Below, piece by piece: positions 1 to 6,918 of a stretch of DNA of 35,787 nt. Numbering within the stretch: the first letter of the stretch is position 1; every line of letters begins with the position of its first letter. Origin of the DNA: Saprospiraceae bacterium (GTDB lineage: Bacteria > Bacteroidota > Bacteroidia > Chitinophagales > Saprospiraceae); NCBI GenBank assembly GCA_020848695.1, contig JADLHT010000061.1, forward strand, positions 1-35,787, read 5' to 3'. Both the position numbers and the translations under genes were made by a program. A model generated the notes under the pieces. It ran no database searches and was not told where the DNA came from. It was given only the letters and a program-made list of their open reading frames with translations.

Positions 1-50
1 ACATCTCATTAATTTTTATCTTTATGCCATCAGTTCTTTATAAAATTTAA

Positions 51-115
51 GGGTGGGTACCATTACGCTGGAAAGGTGGGTACCTTTACTCCGGAAAAAG
101 TGGGTACCTATGTCA
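51..115. repeat. IS21-like terminal multi-repeat (remnant or edge of an insertion sequence)
   Basis: The nonamer GTGGGTACC occurs three times, starting at 53, 76 and 100, so with a period of 23-24 bp. The spacers are similar to each other (CTGGAAAG and CTCCGGAAAAA types). Short tandem repeats of this GTGGGTACC/CCGGAA kind are characteristic of the ends of IS21-family elements in Bacteroidota. The transposase genes (istA/istB) are not visible, so the element would lie to the left of the window or be lost. The outer boundary is probably near TGTCA at 111-115. Family assignment is from recalled pattern, not from a search. Confidence 0.5.
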
Positions 116-116
116 G

Positions 117-215
117 GATTTTGCAATAAGATTATTTCGTAAGCTCATTGATCGTTTGGATATAAAAGGTATCATCTTGTCTGAAATAAAAAAGTATTCA
201 ATTACTACTCTTTAA
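117..215 (+). pseudogene. possible 3' tail of a gene cut by the IS-like end
   Basis: One frame is open from the inner edge of the IS-like repeats to a TAA at 213-215. It reads as a plausible protein C-terminus of about 32 residues (DFAIRLFRKLIDRLDIKG, then a Ser/Ile/Lys-rich end). It has no start codon of its own because the reading frame runs back into the GTGGGTACC repeats. It could be the end of a gene disrupted by the insertion, but 99 bp of open frame in AT-rich DNA can also arise by chance. The 227-bp repeat begins 6 bp after this stop. Confidence 0.25.
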
Positions 216-221
216 TGCAAG

Positions 222-448
222 TTTTTCAATTGACTTTCTATTGCGTGCTAATAAGTATTCAAATACTGGCATTTTCTAATTCCGCTTTCGCGTTTCCTTC
301 ACTTGTCGTGCTGTAGCAAGCAATTCCGATTTGCGGAAATCGTTCAGTCATCCTAAAAAAAATAATGACAATATCGGCAGTAAAAATATTCTGTGAACAC
401 TTGACTTTAATGGAATTTTGGCTCTCATGACGGTTCTCAACTGAAAAA
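222..448. repeat. 227-bp dispersed element with terminal inverted repeats, copy 1 (MITE-like)
   Basis: The left end (TTTTTCAATTGACTTTC, 222-238) is an inverted match to the right end (TCAACTGAAAAA, 437-448). The whole unit aligns without a single gap to 31026-31252, with about 169 of 227 identities counted by eye. The best conserved blocks are GTATTCAAATACTGGCA at 255, GCAAGC at 316, TTCAGTCATCCT at 343 and TAAAAATATTC at 381. It encodes no long frame. I infer a non-autonomous mobile element or a structured intergenic element. No target-site duplication is evident. Confidence 0.7.
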
Positions 449-590
449 TTTGGATTTAAAAATATCGAGAACTAATAAAGGTATCTAATATCTGCTATAG
501 AAAATTAAACCGGTACAGCGAGAATATCAATAGGATGTTGATTCTGAAAATTTTGAAAATAGTGTTAGTGTAATTACAATAGTAAAAAGT
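449..590. other. non-coding gap right of the repeat
   Basis: AT-rich sequence between repeat copy 1 and the terminator. No reading frame, promoter box or further repeat that I can support is visible. Confidence 0.5.
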
Positions 591-625
591 TAAAAAAACC
601 CGATCTTACGACCGGGTTCTTTTTC
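591..625 (-). terminator. intrinsic terminator (can work both ways)
   Basis: The stem AACCCGATC (597-605) pairs with GACCGGGTT (610-618) around a TTAC loop, with one mismatch. On the minus strand it is followed by the complement of a run of seven A (591-597), giving a U tract downstream of the gene at 706-1062. On the plus strand TTCTTTTTCC follows, so it could also act in that direction. Confidence 0.75.
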
Positions 626-705
626 CTCTTTTTATCAAAACATTTATCTTTGCTTTATCCAGCGTGATTTCTAAATCAATTTTATACTTGATTCAATTGT
701 ATGAT

Positions 706-1062
706 TTAGTTAATTGATTGTTTAACTTTAGTTTGCTCAAGCCCTATATAGTATTCTACTTCAAGTATATTATTCACATGTTCTAGAACCTTTCTTTCAA
801 ATCCCGGCATTGTGATGGTTACAGTAAAACAGTTAGTCGGTGCACCATGTAATATGAAGTATCCGTTTTCATCAGTTAAGGTATTGACCTTGGTTTGGTC
901 ACATTCTATACTAATGGAAGCTCCTTCAAGCCTGTGTCCGGTTTTTAAATCGTAGAGAACCCCTTTGAATTTGTTGGGATTTATTGCTGGTGTGTTAAGT
1001 TGAGCTATTGAAATGTACGATAGCATCAAGAAGGTTAATAAGAAGATATTTTTCATTTTCAC
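706..1062 (-). CDS. small secreted carboxypeptidase-regulatory-like (CarboxypepD_reg) protein
   Basis: The 118-residue product starts with a signal peptide (MKMKNIFLLTFLMLSYISIA, then Gln, the usual Bacteroidota cleavage context). The rest is one beta-sandwich domain of the carboxypeptidase-regulatory-like type: a G-V-L-Y-D motif with 'LEGASISI' (about 34-52), then 'TDENGYFILHGAP' (about 63-75) and 'VTITMPGFERK' (about 80-90). In Bacteroidota this domain usually heads TonB-dependent receptors. Here it stands alone, so the protein is probably periplasmic or envelope-bound with unknown function. Two start codons two residues apart (1062 and 1056) are possible. It appears monocistronic and is followed by a good terminator. 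The family call is fairly secure, but no specific role can be given. Confidence 0.75.
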   Translation of the reverse strand: MKMKNIFLLTFLMLSYISIAQLNTPAINPNKFKGVLYDLKTGHRLEGASISIECDQTKVNTLTDENGYFILHGAPTNCFTVTITMPGFERKVLEHVNNILEVEYYIGLEQTKVKQSIN

Positions 1063-1488
1063 TCTAATTTTATAGGATTAAGGTTCTCGAAGTTTACTTT
1101 TTGTTTCAAAATCGAGAATAATTTTTTCAGTTTTCAATATTATAGACAAGTAAAATGATGAAAATGTTCCTTTTATTGTGATTGTGCAAATTAAAGTCCA
1201 ACTAATGATTTGGTTAAATCTAAGAGTAATTCCTCTATATTTGATAAATATATATTATTAAAAAAATTAATATAAAAACCAAATCAATTAATTTTTAGAT
1301 TTATATTTTAAAATATAAGTTATTTACAGAATAAAAATTATAATATTCGCCTTTTTAGTTGAATAATCAGAATTAAATAATTAATTTCTTAAAAAAAGAA
1401 TAATTATTTGAATATTTAATAATATTTGGAATATAATTCTGTAAGTTAAAGAGCTGTTAATAAGTAAACTTGAATTCTCCAATAATCT
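1063..1488. other. very AT-rich intergenic region
   Basis: The 426 bp lies between two minus-strand genes. The stretch from about 1220 to 1440 is extremely AT-rich, with runs of A and T, and has no frame of note. It should hold the promoter of the 706-1062 gene and the 3' end of the hexosaminidase transcript, but I see no clear TAnnTTTG box and no hairpin followed by a U tract. Confidence 0.5.
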
Positions 1489-3855
1489 TTAGTCCAATCT
1501 GAGCTCACCCACAAAAAGCCATGCACCCTTTCCTTCTCCCGGTACACCAGTAGGAATAATCCCATAGTTCTTGACCAATATCTTCCAGTATCTGGATGAT
1601 ACCGGTTTGTCCAGATTCATAATCAAATTGATGGATCTTCCGGGTCTTAGACCTGGTTCAAAGATTTTTAAAGTTTGGTAATTTTTACCATCTTCAGAGG
1701 CAAGAAGTTCGATTTTTGAGGGCATATAAATCCATGAACTTTCTTCCTGAAAGACTTGAATAGAGAAACGGGATATACTATCTGCCTTTTCCAATTCTAA
1801 AAATGCTTCAAGATCTGATCCGTTATCAAAGCCTAGCCATTCAACACCTGAAAATTTGTTTTCTGGCGCATCAATTCCATTGATAAGGGCAATGCTTCCA
1901 CCTGAACTATATTTCTTAGAGGGTTGATTAATCAAAATTAATTTTGATGCCGTGGATTTACTTTTTTGATATTGAATAGACAATGACCTTCCCAAAGTAT
2001 GATCAGCCAACTGATACCAGCATTTAAATTCCTTAGATGCCAATAAATTGATGCTATCTGAATGTAGATATTCCTGAAATAGACCTTCCTCGTTTGATTT
2101 GCTTTCCATAAGAATTTTTCCAGGAACAGGAGGTTTGGTAAAATATAAGAAGAGTCCTTTCTGATTAAGATTTGTTTTATACTGAAGGTCTAAATATGCC
2201 TGGGAAAGATTAATATTATTTCTAGAGAACCAAGCGAAATGATGTTTCAATCGACCTAAAAAATCTTTATAATCTTTGTTTTCCGTCTTTGTCCAGTTCA
2301 CTTCCGCCAAAGCTATTGCCCTTGGAAATGCCATGTATAAAGCTTGTTCATTAGTCGGAATATACTCAGTCCATACATTACCCTGTGAACCTAGGATGTA
2401 TTTGGTGAATTCAGGTTTTAACTCAGAGGGAACAGGTTGAAATGAATATACTTTTTCTAGAGACGTATATCCACCGATAGCTAGTGGTTCATCCATGGAA
2501 GTGGATTGATAATGATCAAAATAACAGTGTGTTCCGGGACACATGACTACATCATGCTTCTGATTGGCAGCTGCAATCCCTCCTTCCGTTCCTCTCCAGG
2601 ACATTACGACTGCATTTTGTGAAAGTCCACCTTCTAAAATCTCGTCCCAACCTATGAGTGTTTTTCCTTTTTTAGTTAAATGAAGATCCATTTGTTTGAT
2701 AAAATACGATTGGAGTTCTTCATAATTTTTCAATTTTTGACGTTGCATTATTTTTGAACATTCCTGACTATTTTTCCACACGTCTTTTACTACTTCATCA
2801 CCCCCGATGTGAATAAGTTTTCCGGGAAACAATTCGCAGACCTCATTTAAAACATCTTTCATGAACATCAAGGTGGTATCGGTCGGACAAAGGGTATTAT
2901 CAGATACTCCCCAGGTTGTAGCCACACCATACGATTTAGCAGGATTACAACTTAAATGTGGGTAGGCTGCAAGAATCGCCGCTGAATGACCCGGCATTTC
3001 AATTTCCGGAATAATCTCTATGTATCTTTCTTTGGCATATCGAACAATCTCCTTAATTTCTTCCTGAGTATAGAATCCTCCATATTCCGTATCATCGTAC
3101 TTAACCGGATTAGAACCATAGGCTCCAATAAGCGTTTTTTTTCGGATTGATCCTACTTCTGTGAGCAAAGGATACTTCTTGATTTCAATTCTCCAACCCT
3201 GATCATCGGTCAAATGCCAATGAAACTTGTTAAACTTATATCGTGCCAGCAGGTCAAGATATTGCTTAATAAAGTCAGTAGTAAAAAAATGCCGACTTAC
3301 GTCAAGGTGCATTCCGCGATAAGAAAACTCTGACTGGTCTTCCATCACCAGAAAAGGAATCTTAATAAAATTACTTTGCTCAGAAAGTTGTATAAGAGAT
3401 TGTAATCCATAGAACAGTCCTTGTTCGAGTTGTGCACTGATCTGGATTCCAGTTTTGTTTACCTGAATAGTATAAAGATCCGGATGCCTGTCAACGAAGG
3501 GTAATTGAAGTACAATACTCTTGACTTTTCCTGGTTTTGGAGATTTTGATTCAACAATTTTTACATTGGGAAGATTGAGTGATTTTTGATAGAGACGGGC
3601 TAATAATTTGATTTCATTATTATTCTCCGGGATAATAATTTGTTTAACTTCAGATAATTTCAAGAAGCCGGGCGCAATTCTAATGGATAAGGGTTGCGGA
3701 ATAATAGAATGAGAAAAAGCAAGATTCAAACGATTCTGTTGATTAACATGATTTTGTACAACTTTTTGTATTGTCCGTGCAGAAGTATCGTCGGCTTTCG
3801 CATAAGTTGAAAAACAAATTAAAAAAATTAATAATAAATATTGATTGAGTTGCAT
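1489..3855 (-). CDS. secreted beta-N-acetylhexosaminidase, glycoside hydrolase family 20
   Basis: The 788-residue enzyme would remove terminal N-acetylglucosamine or N-acetylgalactosamine from glycans or chitin oligomers. A signal peptide (about 1-21) places it in the periplasm or at the surface. A GH20b-type N-terminal domain (about 52-170) leads into the catalytic barrel (about 178-540). Seen motifs are RGMHLDVSRHF (180-190), WHLTDDQGWRIE (213-224), PEIEMPGH (283-290) and HIGGDEV (349-355). D353-E354 is the substrate-assisted catalytic pair. The C-terminal 250 residues look like a chitobiase-type beta segment and a discoidin-like carbohydrate-binding domain ('LEKADSISRFSIQVF', 'SRYWKILVKNYG'). 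No T9SS tail is apparent. The gene stands alone and divergent from 3974. Family and chemistry are secure; the natural substrate is unknown. Confidence 0.93.
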   Translation of the reverse strand: MQLNQYLLLIFLICFSTYAKADDTSARTIQKVVQNHVNQQNRLNLAFSHSIIPQPLSIRIAPGFLKLSEVKQIIIPENNNEIKLLARLYQKSLNLPNVKIVESKSPKPGKVKSIVLQLPFVDRHPDLYTIQVNKTGIQISAQLEQGLFYGLQSLIQLSEQSNFIKIPFLVMEDQSEFSYRGMHLDVSRHFFTTDFIKQYLDLLARYKFNKFHWHLTDDQGWRIEIKKYPLLTEVGSIRKKTLIGAYGSNPVKYDDTEYGGFYTQEEIKEIVRYAKERYIEIIPEIEMPGHSAAILAAYPHLSCNPAKSYGVATTWGVSDNTLCPTDTTLMFMKDVLNEVCELFPGKLIHIGGDEVVKDVWKNSQECSKIMQRQKLKNYEELQSYFIKQMDLHLTKKGKTLIGWDEILEGGLSQNAVVMSWRGTEGGIAAANQKHDVVMCPGTHCYFDHYQSTSMDEPLAIGGYTSLEKVYSFQPVPSELKPEFTKYILGSQGNVWTEYIPTNEQALYMAFPRAIALAEVNWTKTENKDYKDFLGRLKHHFAWFSRNNINLSQAYLDLQYKTNLNQKGLFLYFTKPPVPGKILMESKSNEEGLFQEYLHSDSINLLASKEFKCWYQLADHTLGRSLSIQYQKSKSTASKLILINQPSKKYSSGGSIALINGIDAPENKFSGVEWLGFDNGSDLEAFLELEKADSISRFSIQVFQEESSWIYMPSKIELLASEDGKNYQTLKIFEPGLRPGRSINLIMNLDKPVSSRYWKILVKNYGIIPTGVPGEGKGAWLFVGELRLD

Positions 3856-3946
3856 ATTTCAAAACGATAAGAATATTAAAGACCACAAATCAACGAATTT
3901 TTTAGAGAATTGTTATCTAAGCACAAGCTCACTAGAAAAAAGCAAC

Positions 3947-3954
3947 TACCTTTG
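3947..3954 (+). promoter_or_regulatory. Bacteroidota -7 box (TACCTTTG)
   Basis: An exact TAnnTTTG match lies 20 bp upstream of the ATG at 3974. No TTG at the usual -33 spacing is seen. It supports this start and a very short leader. Confidence 0.6.
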
Positions 3955-3973
3955 CAAATAATTTTTTGAACAA

Positions 3974-4579
3974 ATGTTTACAATAAATATATATCTCAAG
4001 TTTGCAATAATATTCATTGGATTGATTGGAGGAGTAATATTATGGTGGGCATATGGTTTTTGGTATGCATTTCCATTTATGTTGATAGGAATTCTGATGT
4101 TGGTAAGTTATCTCATGTTGGGAACGATCCAATCTGCTTCACAATTGATGCAAAAGATGGATTATGATGCTTGCTTAAAAAGACTCAATCTTACACTTAG
4201 TCCTAAATTATTATATGTAACCAACAGAGCCTATTATTATTTGATCAAGGGTTCAATAGAGGTGCAAAGAGGTGATAAGAATGACGCAGAATTTTGGTTT
4301 AATAAAGCCAGCGCACTCAAATTACCAACAGATAACGAACGTGCTATGATCTTAATGCAAATGATCAATATTCAGATCAATAAAAATCAATGGACACAAG
4401 CAAATAATTCTTATCGGGAATTAAAGAAATTGAAAATAACCACAGATTTATTTAAAGAACAGATCGATATGCTCGATCAGGCGTTCAAACAACAGGGAAA
4501 GGTAAAAATGTCAGGTCAAATGGACCAGAGATCAATGTTTAGACCGGGTGGAAAAAGAAGGATGCCTCGCATGAGGTAA
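3974..4579 (+). CDS. two-helix membrane protein with a TPR-like cytoplasmic domain
   Basis: The product has 201 residues. Two hydrophobic helices (about 7-25 and 29-50) form an N-terminal hairpin with no signal cleavage site. A helical region follows (about 55-170) with tetratricopeptide-like spacing: 'YYYLIKGSIEVQRGDKNDAEFWFNKA' style residues at 87-112, and a second unit containing 'NQWTQANNSYRELKKL' at about 138-153. The tail is basic (GGKRRMPRMR), suggesting contact with nucleic acid or acidic lipid heads. I recognise the architecture (membrane-anchored TPR protein) but not a named family. A TACCTTTG box at 3947 serves it. It lies alone between the hexosaminidase and uvrC. Confidence 0.75.
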   Translation: MFTINIYLKFAIIFIGLIGGVILWWAYGFWYAFPFMLIGILMLVSYLMLGTIQSASQLMQKMDYDACLKRLNLTLSPKLLYVTNRAYYYLIKGSIEVQRGDKNDAEFWFNKASALKLPTDNERAMILMQMINIQINKNQWTQANNSYRELKKLKITTDLFKEQIDMLDQAFKQQGKVKMSGQMDQRSMFRPGGKRRMPRMR

Positions 4580-4913
4580 TCATTGTAAGTAATACAATCA
4601 ATTCAATAATACAGAATTCTACAATCACATTTTTTCATAAGTCATAAGATTATACTTAAAAGGAGGGATTGCTATGATAAATATTTCAAACCGATTATTG
4701 AAATTACTATCATTATATTTCTAAACATTTTAAGGTTGAGAAATTCGAAATAATGTAAAGTTAAGTCTTCAAAAGTGATAAGTGAAAGTAGCTAGTTTAT
4801 AAGTACAAAAATTGCGATTTCAGCAATAGGAAGAAAAAGTGGTGTAAGTCTTATTATTCAATAGCTACTATTATTATCCATAATTCTCATTGAGTTGAAA
4901 TCAAATTGAATTT
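4580..4913. other. intergenic region upstream of uvrC
   Basis: About 330 bp with no supported gene. A weak inverted repeat (ATTGTA / TACAAT) near 4583-4600 lacks a U tract. AT-rich DNA runs to the uvrC promoter box at 4914. I see no RNA gene here. Confidence 0.5.
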
Positions 4914-4921
4914 TACCTTTG
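4914..4921 (+). promoter_or_regulatory. -7 box of uvrC (TACCTTTG)
   Basis: An exact TAnnTTTG. Transcription would start near 4927, only a few bases before the ATG at 4932 and the TTG at 4939, so the leader is about 5-12 nt. Confidence 0.6.
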
Positions 4922-4938
4922 TCTGAATTATATGAGTT

Positions 4939-6756
4939 TTGACCAGCGAAGAATTTAGGCAACTTTCACCAACGCTTCCCAATGATCCTGGAGTGTACCG
5001 TTTTATAAATTCAAAAAATGTTATTCTCTATGTTGGCAAAGCTAAGAACTTAAAGAACAGGCTTTCATCCTATTTCGGTGACAAATCTCACATTACCAGT
5101 AAAATTAAATCACTTACTAAGTCTGCAAACAGAATTGAGTACACCGTAGTTGAAACAGAGCATGATGCACTCTTGTTGGAAGCTACGCTCATTAAGTCTA
5201 ACCAACCCAGATATAACGTCATGCTTAAAGACGGGAAGACGTATAGTTATATCTGTATAAAGAATGAAGATTTTCCAAGAGTGTTTTTTACTCGAAAAGT
5301 AATCAAGGACGGTTCAACTTATTTTGGACCTTATACCTCAAAGTTCAGAGTTCAAACCCTTTTAGACTTGATAAAAGGACTATTTCCTTTGAGAACCTGT
5401 ACACTCAATCTGAGTCCACTGTCCTTGTCAAAGGCTAATTATAAAGTATGTCTTGAATACCATATCAAGAATTGTTTTGGTCCCTGTGAAAAATTGGAAA
5501 CTGCAAAAGAATATAAAGAGCGTCTGGATCAGATTAAAAATATCCTTAAAGGTCATCTGAAACCCGTAAAGGATTATATTCACTTAAGAATGAGAATGTA
5601 TTCTGATCAAATGAATTTTGAGAAAGCTCAGGAATGGAAAATCAAGCTTTCTGCATTCGAAGATTATCAAAGTAAGTCAACAGTAGTAAGTACTACTTTT
5701 CATGACCTCGATGTCTTTGGGATGGCGACAGATGATCAATATGTTTATATAAACTACATTAAAATTATACATGGGGCGATTCATCAGACTTTGACTATTG
5801 AAGCTGAAAAAAATCTCGATGAGGACGAAGCCGTAATTTTGTCTTTGGCCATAGAAAAATTAAGAACTCAATTTAACAGTATTGCGCAGGAGATTATCGT
5901 TCCCATTCGAAATATCAGTATTGATTCTAAGCTTACCGTTACGGTTCCTAAGATTGGTGACAAAAAGAAGCTATTGGAACTATCTGAGAAGAATGCAGTG
6001 TATTTTAAAATGCAGAAACAAAAAGAAGCACTTAATAGAATAAAAAAAGTAACACCGACTGAAAGAATACTATCCACGCTTAAAGCTGACCTTCATATGA
6101 ATGAGATTCCTTTACATATTGAATGCTTTGATAATTCAAATATTCAAGGATCAAATCCTGTAGCTGCCTGCGTAGTATTTAAAAATGCAAAACCATCCAA
6201 AAAGGATTACCGCCACTTCAATATAAAATCAGTTGAAGGCCCAAATGATTTTGCGTCCATGGAAGAAATTGTATATAGGCGTTATAAAAGAATAATTGAT
6301 GAAGGGCAGTCTATTCCTCAATTAATAGTAATCGACGGTGGTAAAGGACAACTTTCATCTGCGATGAAGTCCATTGATCAACTGAATTTGCACGATAAAG
6401 TTGTTGTCATTGGAATTGCAAAAAAATTAGAAGAGATATATTTTCCGGATGACCCGGTTCCTCTTCATATCAATAAGAAGTCGGAATCATTAAAACTTAT
6501 TCAACAAATACGCAATGAAGCACATCGGTTCGGAATAAGTTTTCATAGAGATAAGCGTTCCAAAACGATGATACAATCTGAACTCGACCTCATCAAGGGG
6601 ATTGGAGAGAAAACTCGTTCCAAATTATTGAAAGAATTTGGTTCCTGGCAAAGAATTATGGATGCTGAAGAAGTAGATATTGTAAGTCAGGTGGGTAAAT
6701 CAATCTATCATAAAATTAAGACACACCTCGAGCAAAAGAATATTAAACAGATCTAA
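4939..6756 (+). CDS. uvrC: excinuclease ABC subunit C (UvrC)
   Basis: This is the nucleotide-excision-repair nuclease that makes both incisions around a lesion handed over by UvrA/UvrB. The 605 residues are of normal length. The GIY-YIG domain is at about 15-95 (PGVYRF 17-22, YVGKAKNLKNR 31-41, E74/E81). Next come a Cys set C154, C171, C179, C183 that matches the spacing of the iron-sulfur site described for UvrC, and a UVR motif at about 205-240. The RNase-H-like half has ECFDNSNIQG (395-404), IDGGKGQL (465-472) and HRFGISFHR (529-537). A helix-hairpin-helix tail is at about 548-600. The in-frame start is TTG at 4939. An ATG at 4932 is one base out of frame: one T fewer in the TTTT at 4937-4940 would join it to the gene. 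The function is secure, the start is not. Confidence 0.96.
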   Translation: MTSEEFRQLSPTLPNDPGVYRFINSKNVILYVGKAKNLKNRLSSYFGDKSHITSKIKSLTKSANRIEYTVVETEHDALLLEATLIKSNQPRYNVMLKDGKTYSYICIKNEDFPRVFFTRKVIKDGSTYFGPYTSKFRVQTLLDLIKGLFPLRTCTLNLSPLSLSKANYKVCLEYHIKNCFGPCEKLETAKEYKERLDQIKNILKGHLKPVKDYIHLRMRMYSDQMNFEKAQEWKIKLSAFEDYQSKSTVVSTTFHDLDVFGMATDDQYVYINYIKIIHGAIHQTLTIEAEKNLDEDEAVILSLAIEKLRTQFNSIAQEIIVPIRNISIDSKLTVTVPKIGDKKKLLELSEKNAVYFKMQKQKEALNRIKKVTPTERILSTLKADLHMNEIPLHIECFDNSNIQGSNPVAACVVFKNAKPSKKDYRHFNIKSVEGPNDFASMEEIVYRRYKRIIDEGQSIPQLIVIDGGKGQLSSAMKSIDQLNLHDKVVVIGIAKKLEEIYFPDDPVPLHINKKSESLKLIQQIRNEAHRFGISFHRDKRSKTMIQSELDLIKGIGEKTRSKLLKEFGSWQRIMDAEEVDIVSQVGKSIYHKIKTHLEQKNIKQI

Positions 6757-6829
6757 GGGCAGTTTGAAGAACAAGCTTAAAAGCTAGCTAAATTTGCTTT
6801 ATCGCTTTGAAAATCAGGCTGGAAGAACT

Positions 6830-6837
6830 TACCTTTG
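6830..6837 (+). promoter_or_regulatory. -7 box of the ppiD-like gene (TACCTTTG)
   Basis: An exact TAnnTTTG about 80 bp upstream of the start, in the 162-bp gap after uvrC. It implies an independent promoter for the foldase and a leader of about 75 nt with A- and T-runs. Confidence 0.6.
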
Positions 6838-6918
6838 CAAAACTTTTCAAAAAAAAAGCATTTTTTTTACGATTTTTTTCAATGTAATTAATTGATTATC
6901 AACAACTAAGTTTATAAA

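Noticed and set aside
4583-4600. A hairpin after the TPR-like gene (ATTGTA / TACAAT)
   Set aside because: The stem is short and AT-rich and no U tract follows, so I do not call it a terminator.
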